64,000 bases of DNA from an uncultured Parvularculaceae bacterium (GTDB taxonomy: Bacteria; Pseudomonadota; Alphaproteobacteria; Caulobacterales; Parvularculaceae), in contig CAMYLZ010000017.1 in the NCBI GenBank assembly GCA_947259375.1, positions 62,001 through 126,000 on the forward strand, read 5' to 3'. Each line of letters begins with the position of its first letter. The first letter of the stretch is position 1. The translations under genes and the position numbers were made by a program. Below, piece after piece: positions 9,363 to 16,647 of this stretch. The notes beneath the pieces are model-generated. The model worked only from the letters and a program-made list of their open reading frames with translations. It did not search any database and had not been told where the DNA came from.

Positions 9363-11072
9363 TTATTCCTTGGTTTCGTTCTCTTGCAGCGCGGCGCCGA
9401 GAATGTCGCCGAGCGAAGCGCCGGAGTCGGCGGAACCGAACTGCGCAACCGCTTCTTTTTCTTCCGCCACTTCACGCGCCTTGATCGACACATTGATGCG
9501 GCGGGTCTTGGAATCGATCGCGGTGACGCGCGCATCGATCTTGTCGCCAACAGCGAAACGCTCCGGACGCTGCTCTGAACGGTCTTTCGACAGGTCCGAC
9601 TTGCGGATGAAGGCTTTCGGGCCGTCCGCGCTGCCGATCTGGACTTCGATGCCGCCGCTTTCGATAGCGGTGACCGAGCAGGTCACGTCCGAACCGCGCG
9701 AGATATCGCCGATCGCGTCCATCGGGTCGGAGCCGACCTGTTTGACGCCAAGGGAGATGCGTTCCTTTTCCGGATCGACATCGAGGACTTTGGCCTGGAG
9801 AACCTGGCCTTTTTGATAATCCTTGATGGCGTCTTCGCCGGAGCGATTCCAGTCGAGATCGGACAAATGCACCATGCCGTCCATCTCTTCGTTGAGACCG
9901 ACAAACAGACCGAATTCGGTGATGTTCTTGATCTCGCCCTCGATGATCGAGCCGATCGGGTGCTCTTCCGCGAAACGCTCCCACGGATTGTCGGCGCACT
10001 GCTTGAGACCGAGCGAAATCCGGCGTTTGGTTTCGTCAACCTCGAGCACCATGACTTCCACCTGTTGCGAGGTGGAGACGATCTTGCCCGGATGGACGTT
10101 CTTCTTCACCCAGCTCATTTCGGAAACGTGGACGAGACCTTCGATGCCGTCTTCCAGCTCCACAAACGCGCCGTAATCGGTGATGTTGGTGACCTTGCCG
10201 GTGAATTTCGCGCCCAGCGGATATTTCGCCGCGACGCCTTCCCACGGATCCGGCGTCAATTGCTTGATGCCAAGCGAAATCCGGTGGGTTTCCGGGTTGA
10301 TCTTGATGATTTTCACGCGAACCGTGTCGTTGACGCCAAGCACTTCCGACGGATGGTTGACGCGGCTCCAGGACATGTCGGTAACGTGCAAGAGACCATC
10401 AACGCCCGGCGCGAGTTCGACGAACGCGCCATATTCGGTGATGTTCTTGACGATGCCTTCGCGCTCATCTCCCTCATTGAGCTCCTTGACCACTTCCTGA
10501 CGCTGCTCGGCGCGATCCTCTTCGAGGATGGCGCGGCGCGACACGACGATATTGCCGCGGCGCTTGTCCATTTTAAGGATGCGGAAAGGCTGCGGAATAT
10601 TCATCAGCGGGCCCGCGTCGCGCACAGGGCGGATATCGACTTGGCTGCCCGGCAGGAACGCCACGGCGCCGCCGAGATCGACGGTAAAGCCGCCTTTGAC
10701 GCGATTGAAAATCTCGCCATCGACGCGTTCGTTCTTTTCGTAAATCTTTTCGAGACGATCCCAGGCCTCTTCGCGGCGTGCTTTCTCGCGGCTGATCACC
10801 GCCTCGCCATTGGCGTTTTCAATGCGCTCGACAAAGACTTCGACCGTGTCGCCGACGCTAAGATCGGCCGGCTTCCCGGGCTGGGAGAATTCTTTCAGGG
10901 CGACGCGGCCCTCGGTCTTGAGGCCGACATCGATGACGGCGACGTCTTTTTCGATGGCGGTGATGACGCCTTTGACGACCGTATCTTCAAATTCCTTGCG
11001 GTCGACGAGGGAGGCTTCGAGCATTTCCGCGAAATCGTCGCGGGTGGGGTTAAGGGTTTCCGTTGCTGACAC
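9363..11072 (-). CDS. rpsA: 30S ribosomal protein S1
   Basis: RNA-binding ribosomal protein that recruits mRNA to the small subunit. It is 569 aa, the length of six-repeat S1. Repeated S1/OB-fold motifs are seen, such as ITEYGAFVELAPGVDGLLH, ITDYGAFVELEDGIEGLVH and ITEFGLFVGLNEEMDGMVH, each followed by a WSR/WVKK/WNR element. The first two repeats are more divergent, as in E. coli S1. It is the last gene of aroA-cmk-rpsA but has a 225-base leader of its own with a stable hairpin. This leader may carry its own promoter or autoregulatory site. Confidence 0.98.
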   Translation of the reverse strand: MSATETLNPTRDDFAEMLEASLVDRKEFEDTVVKGVITAIEKDVAVIDVGLKTEGRVALKEFSQPGKPADLSVGDTVEVFVERIENANGEAVISREKARREEAWDRLEKIYEKNERVDGEIFNRVKGGFTVDLGGAVAFLPGSQVDIRPVRDAGPLMNIPQPFRILKMDKRRGNIVVSRRAILEEDRAEQRQEVVKELNEGDEREGIVKNITEYGAFVELAPGVDGLLHVTDMSWSRVNHPSEVLGVNDTVRVKIIKINPETHRISLGIKQLTPDPWEGVAAKYPLGAKFTGKVTNITDYGAFVELEDGIEGLVHVSEMSWVKKNVHPGKIVSTSQQVEVMVLEVDETKRRISLGLKQCADNPWERFAEEHPIGSIIEGEIKNITEFGLFVGLNEEMDGMVHLSDLDWNRSGEDAIKDYQKGQVLQAKVLDVDPEKERISLGVKQVGSDPMDAIGDISRGSDVTCSVTAIESGGIEVQIGSADGPKAFIRKSDLSKDRSEQRPERFAVGDKIDARVTAIDSKTRRINVSIKAREVAEEKEAVAQFGSADSGASLGDILGAALQENETKE

Positions 11073-11128
11073 GAGCAGCGTTCTCCAGTTGTTTCAGCTT
11101 GCGCCGTATAACCTGCCAGCCGGTTGAT

Positions 11129-11162
11129 CCGGCGGTCTTTCCGACGGGTTTTTCACCGCCGG
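11129..11162 (-). promoter_or_regulatory. Hairpin in the rpsA 5' leader
   Basis: A perfect 8-bp inverted repeat (CCGGCGGT at 11129-11136 and ACCGCCGG at 11155-11162) encloses an 18-base loop, 57-90 bases upstream of rpsA. It is not followed by a T tract on the minus strand, so it is not an ordinary terminator. S1 is known to autoregulate translation through structured leaders in enterobacteria; a similar role here is only a guess. Confidence 0.35.
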
Positions 11163-11297
11163 ACGGTTGAGCCGAGTTAAAATATGACGGCGCGAAAACC
11201 GGATAGACGGACACCAAACACACGCTTTCGAAAAAAACCGGTATTTTTTGAAAACCGATTTCGGCGCAGGCCGGAATGTCCCAATTTGAAGGAATTC

Positions 11298-11969
11298 CTA
11301 GCCGCAGCGCCGGAAAACGCCGTCAATCACGCGGCGCGCCGCCGCGAAAGCCGCGTCTATAGACAAATGAGTCGTATCTAGCAACTCCGCATCCGCCGCT
11401 GTCGACATCGGCGCGTCGGCGCGCGCCGCATCGCGCGCATCCCGTTCGAGAAGATCTTGATATACCTCGGATTCCTGCAAATCCGGTCGGTTTTCCCGCA
11501 ATTCGAGCCAGCGCCGGCGCGCGCGCACCTCAGGGCTTGCGGTCACAAAGAATTTGACCGTCGCATCCGGGCAGACAACCGTGCCGATATCGCGTCCATC
11601 GAGGACCGCACCGGCGGCGTTATTCGGCGGGGCGGCCGCAAAGCGCCGCTGAAACTCGAGGAGCGCAGCGCGCACGCCGGCATTCGCCGCGACGACGCTC
11701 GCCGCGGCGCCGACCTCTTTGGTGCGAATATCGGCGCCGGCAAGCTTTTGCGGATCGAATGTACGCGCCGCCGCGGCTGCAGCCTTGGCATCGGCCGGAT
11801 CGCCGCCGTCATTCAGCATCAGCCAGGCGACGCCGCGATAGAGCGTGCCGGTATCGAGAAACGCAAAGCCGTAATGCTCGGCGATACGCCGCGCCAGCGT
11901 GCCCTTGCCGGAGGCTGCCGGGCCATCAAGCGCTATGACGATTGGGGGGGTGGCGGGTTCGCTATTCAT
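11298..11969 (-). CDS. cmk: Cytidylate kinase
   Basis: Phosphorylates CMP and dCMP with ATP. It is 223 aa from the ATG at 11969 (MNSEPATPPIVIALDG), near the family's 225-230. The P-loop is DGPAASGKGT (15-24), followed by FLDTGTLYRGVAW. DGRDIGTVVCPDA and the LID-like RARRRWLEL are also present. A longer frame opening with TTG at 12002 gives an unusual basic N-terminus and is less likely. It lies 48 bases after the aroA stop in the aroA-cmk-rpsA run. Confidence 0.96.
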   Translation of the reverse strand: MNSEPATPPIVIALDGPAASGKGTLARRIAEHYGFAFLDTGTLYRGVAWLMLNDGGDPADAKAAAAAARTFDPQKLAGADIRTKEVGAAASVVAANAGVRAALLEFQRRFAAAPPNNAAGAVLDGRDIGTVVCPDATVKFFVTASPEVRARRRWLELRENRPDLQESEVYQDLLERDARDAARADAPMSTAADAELLDTTHLSIDAAFAAARRVIDGVFRRCG

Positions 11970-12017
11970 CGTTCGACGGGATATCCGCTGCCGCTGCGCC
12001 AAGGCAAGATGTGCAGC

Positions 12018-13397
12018 CTAAACACCTTGCATTTTCGCGCCAATCGCCGCCATGCGCTCAAAGAAATCGGGAAAACTTGTCGCGATCATCGAAACATCGT
12101 CGATGTCGACCGGCTTTTCGCTGGCAAGGCCGGCGACAAGGAAGCTCATGGCGATCCGGTGGTCATGATGGGTGGCGATACGCCCGCCGCCTTTCAGCTT
12201 TCCGATGCCGCGCACACGGAACCAGTCGGGCCCGCTCTGCGCATCCGCGCCGCAAGACGCAAGCCCGGCCTCAACGGCGGCGATGCGGTCGCTCTCCTTG
12301 ACCCGCAATTCCTCAAGGCCGCGCATCATGGTCTCACCATGAGCGTAAGCCGCGACAATCGACAGGATCGGATATTCGTCAATCATCGACGGCGCGCGCA
12401 CCGCCGGCACGTCAACACCGTGAAGGACCGAATGACGCGCGCGAATATCCGCCACCGGTTCGCCATTCAGCTCGCGCTCATTGTCAAACACGATATCGGC
12501 GCCCATTTCGCGCAGCGTTTCATAAAGCCCCGTGCGCAAGGGGTTCATCAACACGCCCTCGACCGTAACGTCCGAATGCGGAACAACCAACGCTGCGGCG
12601 ATCGCGAACGCCGCCGAAGACGGATCGCCCGGCACGGTGACGTCGGCAGGGCGCAGGCGCTGACCGCCTTCGATTTCGATAAAGCGCCCGCCCTCGCCAT
12701 CCGGCGTCATGGCGAGTTTGACCCCGAATGCGCCGAGCATGCGCTCCGTATGATCGCGGCACAGAACCGGCTCATGCAAGCAAGTTTTTCCGGATGCGCC
12801 AAGAGCGGCGAGCAGGATCGCCGATTTCACCTGCGCCGACGCGGTCGCCAGCTTGACGTTCACCGCGGAAAGCGCGGCGGCGCCGTCAATACGCACAGGC
12901 AAACGGCCGTCATGGCTTTCGGCTTCAACGCCCATCATCCGCAAGGGCTCCAGCACCCGGCCCATAGGGCGCGCACGTAACGAAATATCGCCATCAAATG
13001 AGGCGGCGACGCCCGCGCCGGCGGCCGCGCCCATGACGAGGCGCACGCCGGTGCCGGAATTGCCGAAATAAAGCGCGTGGGATGGCGTGCGCCATGGCGT
13101 TTTCGACCCAGTCGCGCCGGAAACGCGCCAGACCGATGCGCCATCCACGCCCCGGTCCTTCTCGACCTCGGCGCCGAGCGCGCGCATGGCGGCGGCGGTG
13201 CGCAGGACGTCATCAGCCTCCAGCAGCCCGCGCACCCGGCTTTCCCCTTGCGCCAGCGCCGCCAGAATGAGCGAGCGATGAGATATCGACTTGTCGCCGG
13301 GCGCGCTGATCGAGCCGCTCAGCGGCCCACCCGCCACAGCCCGCGCGCCGCCAGTAATACCGCCCTTATTTGCGCCGTCAGAACCTGTCTGCGCCAT
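12018..13397 (-). CDS. aroA: 3-phosphoshikimate 1-carboxyvinyltransferase (EPSP synthase, CP4-like class)
   Basis: Sixth step of the shikimate pathway: shikimate-3-phosphate plus phosphoenolpyruvate gives EPSP. The product is 459 aa. PGDKSISHRSL (33-43) carries the catalytic Lys. RPMGRVLEPLRMMGV, ASAQVKSAILLA, RDHTERML, DPSSAAFAIAAALVVP, RAPSMIDEYPIL and LEELRVKESDRI follow. The backbone closely resembles the class II enzyme of Agrobacterium CP4. At the loop where CP4 has NAATG, this protein has GNSGTG, so the residue linked with glyphosate insensitivity in CP4 (Ala) is Gly, as in class I enzymes. It is the first gene of aroA-cmk-rpsA. Confidence 0.96.
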   Translation of the reverse strand: MAQTGSDGANKGGITGGARAVAGGPLSGSISAPGDKSISHRSLILAALAQGESRVRGLLEADDVLRTAAAMRALGAEVEKDRGVDGASVWRVSGATGSKTPWRTPSHALYFGNSGTGVRLVMGAAAGAGVAASFDGDISLRARPMGRVLEPLRMMGVEAESHDGRLPVRIDGAAALSAVNVKLATASAQVKSAILLAALGASGKTCLHEPVLCRDHTERMLGAFGVKLAMTPDGEGGRFIEIEGGQRLRPADVTVPGDPSSAAFAIAAALVVPHSDVTVEGVLMNPLRTGLYETLREMGADIVFDNERELNGEPVADIRARHSVLHGVDVPAVRAPSMIDEYPILSIVAAYAHGETMMRGLEELRVKESDRIAAVEAGLASCGADAQSGPDWFRVRGIGKLKGGGRIATHHDHRIAMSFLVAGLASEKPVDIDDVSMIATSFPDFFERMAAIGAKMQGV

Positions 13398-13503
13398 CCG
13401 GTCTCCATTTCATGATGAGAAATCGTCTCATTCCTTTTGACAGCGGCCTCGCGCCGTGGCAACAGGTCCGCCTTTCATAGGATTTTCTTTACGGACGGCA
13501 GCC

Positions 13504-13935
13504 ATGACGAAACCGGAACTTGGCGTCAAGCGCGATTGCCCGGAATGCGGCACGCGCTTTTACGACCTCAACAAAGAACCCGCGCATTGCCCAAAATGCG
13601 ACCATGAATTCATTCCCGAGGCGCTGTTAAAGCCGCGCCGCGCGCGAAAGGAAGATGAGGAGACAACCTCAAGCGAGAGCGCCTCGGAAACGGAAAAGGA
13701 AACTACGCTGGAGGCGGCGGAGAAAGAAAAACGCGCCGCCAAATCCAATCGCCGTCCATCCATGGATGACGAAAACAGCGAGGATGATGACGATGAGGAT
13801 GATGACGAACTTTCATCCATCGGCGATATCGATGTCGACATAGACGACGATGAGGAAGACGATGACAGCCTCCTCGACGACGACGATGACGACGATGTGT
13901 CGTCGATCGTCAAAACCGGCGGCGACGACGACTGA
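13504..13935 (+). CDS. TIGR02300-type FYDLN acid domain protein
   Basis: Small protein of 143 aa with an N-terminal zinc ribbon. CPEC and CPKC flank the FYDLN motif (about 13-36) that defines the family. The C-terminal half is low-complexity and extremely acidic, with runs of Asp and Glu (about 85-143). The start at 13504 gives MTKPELGVKRDCPECG, the family N-terminus; the longer frame from 13456 is rejected. The family is confined largely to Alphaproteobacteria and has no established function. It lies directly upstream of tRNA-Ala and divergent from aroA. Confidence 0.9.
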   Translation: MTKPELGVKRDCPECGTRFYDLNKEPAHCPKCDHEFIPEALLKPRRARKEDEETTSSESASETEKETTLEAAEKEKRAAKSNRRPSMDDENSEDDDDEDDDELSSIGDIDVDIDDDEEDDDSLLDDDDDDDVSSIVKTGGDDD

Positions 13936-14038
13936 TTTTTGCGGCAAATTTCTCCTTGCGCGCCGCCTGCGGCGTCGCTAGGTTCCGCGTCCCATCATCC
14001 GAAAACGGCGTAACCGCCAAGGGTTGCGCCGATTTTAC

Positions 14039-14114
<76 letters not shown>

Positions 14115-14174
14115 TTTTATCGCTCGCGAACAAGCGCCTTGTGATCTCCTCCGCGGGGGCGGGCTGGCCGCCCG

Positions 14175-14194
14175 GCAGCCGGTCGGCTGCTTTT
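14175..14194 (+). terminator. Rho-independent terminator after tRNA-Ala
   Basis: GCAGCC-GGTC-GGCTGC is followed at once by TTTT. It lies 60 bases past the tRNA, on its strand. Confidence 0.75.
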
Positions 14195-14265
14195 AAAAAG
14201 CCGCTTCAATCCTTGTTCCTACTGCTCCGCCAGCGTGATTTTCTAGTTTTGAATTGCACCGCGCC

Positions 14266-15594
14266 TTACGCCTCTTGCACGGCCCAGTCCTTTTTGAGGC
14301 GCGGCGCGGTGATGAAGAACAGCACCGCTGCGATCACATAAAAGACGATCCCCGCGAGGATCGCATAACGCAGCGATTCATCACCATAGACGGCCTTGAG
14401 GCTATCGGAAATCGCGCCTATCGCGAGATTGCCGAGGCCAATGCCGATGAGATTGTTGACGAACAGGAACACCGCCGAGGCGGTGGCGCGCATATTCGGC
14501 TGCACCAGATGCTGGAACGCCGACAAGACCGGCCCCAGCCAGACGAGGCTCAGCGCCTGCAATGCGAGGAACGCCGGGAACGCCACCCATAAAGACGGGG
14601 CCAGCACGCCGGTGATAAAAAACGGGATCGTCGCGATGAACGCCGCCGCCGGCACCAGCGCATAGGCGGATTTGCGGCTCGGCCCATAGCGGTCCGCGGT
14701 CGCGCCGCCGACCCATATGCCGACAACGCCGCCAAGCAGCAGGATCGTCGCATAAAAATAGGATGCGTAAAGCAACGGCCCGGCATTGGCGGGGATTAAA
14801 AACGCCGGCATCCAGGCGAAAAATCCCGGCAGCGCATCACCAAAACTCCGCACAAAGAATGATGGCAGCCAAAAGATCAGCCCGTAACCCATCATGGAAG
14901 AACTCGCCGCGCCGAGCGACAATCCCCAGAAACTCGGCTTTTGCACCAATGCAGCCACAACATCGCTTATTTTTGCTGGCGCGGTTTGCGCCGCCGCCCC
15001 GTCAAAGCCCCCGCGCTCAGGCTCGCGCAGGGTGAGGCGAAAGACCGGCGCGATCGCAAGCCCCATCAGGCCGACAATGAGAAAGGCCGAGCGCCAGCCG
15101 AGATAACTGGTCAGGACGCCGCCAAGCAAAATGCCGAGCGCCGAGCCAATCGGAATGCCGAATGAATAAATGGAGAGCGCCCGCGCGCGCTTTTCCGGCG
15201 GGAAATAATCCGCAATCAGCGAATAGGCCGGCGCGACGCCGCCTGCCTCCCCGACCCCGACCCCGAGCCGCGCGAGAAAAAGCTGGAGGAAGTTTTGCGC
15301 AAAACCGCACGCCGCCGTCATCGCGCTCCAGATGGCGAGCGCAGCGGTCATGATCCATGTCCGGCTGGTGCGATCCGCCAGCATGGCGATCGGGATGCCG
15401 AGAAACGTGTAAAACAGCGCGAAAGCGAGCCCGCCCATCAGGCTGAGCTGCGTGTCGGAAAGCGCAAGGTCCGATTTGATCGGCACCGCGAGAATGCCGA
15501 CAATCTGCCGGTCGATGAAATTAAAGGTGTAAACAACGACCAGGATGAAAAGCACATAACCGCGATAAAGCGGCGAAGCGGTTGTCGCGTTCAT
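14266..15594 (-). CDS. MFS transporter, spinster-like family
   Basis: Predicted 12-helix major facilitator of 442 aa. The N-terminus (FNFIDRQIVGILAVPIKSDL) and LADRTSR, LFLARLGVGVGEAG and SLIADYFPPEKRARALSIY resemble the spinster-type MFS carriers common in sphingomonads and Caulobacterales. The ATG directly abuts the stop of the hydrolase gene (TAAATG), so the two are translationally coupled. Together with the TonB-dependent receptor and hydrolase it probably completes a path that brings in a small organic compound and cleaves it. The substrate cannot be told from sequence. Confidence 0.88.
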   Translation of the reverse strand: MNATTASPLYRGYVLFILVVVYTFNFIDRQIVGILAVPIKSDLALSDTQLSLMGGLAFALFYTFLGIPIAMLADRTSRTWIMTAALAIWSAMTAACGFAQNFLQLFLARLGVGVGEAGGVAPAYSLIADYFPPEKRARALSIYSFGIPIGSALGILLGGVLTSYLGWRSAFLIVGLMGLAIAPVFRLTLREPERGGFDGAAAQTAPAKISDVVAALVQKPSFWGLSLGAASSSMMGYGLIFWLPSFFVRSFGDALPGFFAWMPAFLIPANAGPLLYASYFYATILLLGGVVGIWVGGATADRYGPSRKSAYALVPAAAFIATIPFFITGVLAPSLWVAFPAFLALQALSLVWLGPVLSAFQHLVQPNMRATASAVFLFVNNLIGIGLGNLAIGAISDSLKAVYGDESLRYAILAGIVFYVIAAVLFFITAPRLKKDWAVQEA

Positions 15595-16554
15595 TTATTC
15601 CGCGCCTTCGAGTGAGGCATTTTGCAATGCGTTTAAGAATGCAACGGCGTCAGCAGCGGAGCGCGCCGGCGCTTCTTCCTGCGCCGAATGGCCGACGCCC
15701 GGATAGGTGATCAGTTGCGCATTCGGCATCAGCGCCGCCATTCGCCCGCCTTGTTCGACCGGCAGGATGAGATCTTCCTCCCCCCACAGGATCAAGGTCG
15801 GCGCAGCGATGCCCGCCAGCGCCTCGGCCGGATCGTTCAGCGTGAACTGCTCATAGGTTTCAACCAATGCCGCGCCATTGCCTTCACGCCGGATCATGTC
15901 GCGCATCACCGCGACGCGTTCGTCGGTGATCTTGCTGTCATCCGCATAGATCGTCTCAGCACTGGCGCGCACACCCGCCTCCGGCGCCGTCAGCAAATAA
16001 ATTTCGAGGGCGGCTGGTATCTTCACCGGCTCGCTGCCGGCGCCATTCGCCGGAAAGCCGCCCGGCGAGACGAGAACCAGCGCATCGACGCGCGCAGGCT
16101 GCGCCGCGGCAAAGCGCCAGGCCGCAAGCCCGCCAAGCGAATTGCCGGCGATCATCGCGCGCTCAATTTCCAGCGCGTCCATCACCGCGCCGACAAAAGC
16201 CGCGTGATCGCCCGGCGCATAACGTTTTTTCGGATCGGGCCCCGTCAGGCCATGGCCCGGAAGGTCGTAACGAATGACGCGATAATCGCCCTTCAGCGCC
16301 GCCGCCCAGCCATCCCAGGTCTCGAGGCTGTGGGTGAAGCCATGGATAAGGACAAATGCCGGCGCGTCTTGCGGCCCTTCTTCCCGGACCCGGAGTCGAA
16401 CGCCGTCAATCTCAACAAAGCGGTCATGCTCGGTAAGATAATGCGCCTCCAGCGACGCCGCCGGCGCGCCAGCGGTGCTGTGCGAATAAAAATACCCGCC
16501 CGCAGCACCCAACACGATTAACACAATGAGGGCAATGGCGGCTTTTTTGAACAT
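15595..16554 (-). CDS. Alpha/beta-fold hydrolase with N-terminal membrane anchor
   Basis: Predicted serine hydrolase of 319 aa. AAGGAAG lies 8 bases before the chosen ATG (MFKKAAIALIVLIVL). Residues 4-22 form a signal anchor or signal peptide, so the enzyme probably faces the periplasm. The oxyanion region is VLIHGFTHSLETWDGW, the nucleophile elbow GNSLGG, the acid in LWGEEDLILP, and the catalytic His in YPGVGHSAQEEAP. It resembles MhpC-like ester or C-C hydrolases. It sits between the TonB-dependent receptor and the MFS gene on one strand. Confidence 0.88.
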   Translation of the reverse strand: MFKKAAIALIVLIVLGAAGGYFYSHSTAGAPAASLEAHYLTEHDRFVEIDGVRLRVREEGPQDAPAFVLIHGFTHSLETWDGWAAALKGDYRVIRYDLPGHGLTGPDPKKRYAPGDHAAFVGAVMDALEIERAMIAGNSLGGLAAWRFAAAQPARVDALVLVSPGGFPANGAGSEPVKIPAALEIYLLTAPEAGVRASAETIYADDSKITDERVAVMRDMIRREGNGAALVETYEQFTLNDPAEALAGIAAPTLILWGEEDLILPVEQGGRMAALMPNAQLITYPGVGHSAQEEAPARSAADAVAFLNALQNASLEGAE

Positions 16555-16647
16555 CGACCGGCTTCCTTGATTGAAATGAAAAGCGCGGCGGCGCTGGAAC
16601 ACCGCGCCGCCGCAAGTCATGGAGAGCTTATTGCACCGGACGCCGCT

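Noticed and set aside
11457-12980. A 507-codon plus-strand frame over cmk and aroA
   Set aside because: Both minus-strand genes are clear, and the frame crosses the boundary between them.
13560-13913. A poly-Ser minus-strand frame
   Set aside because: It is the complement of the GAT/GAC repeats that code the acidic tail of the FYDLN protein.
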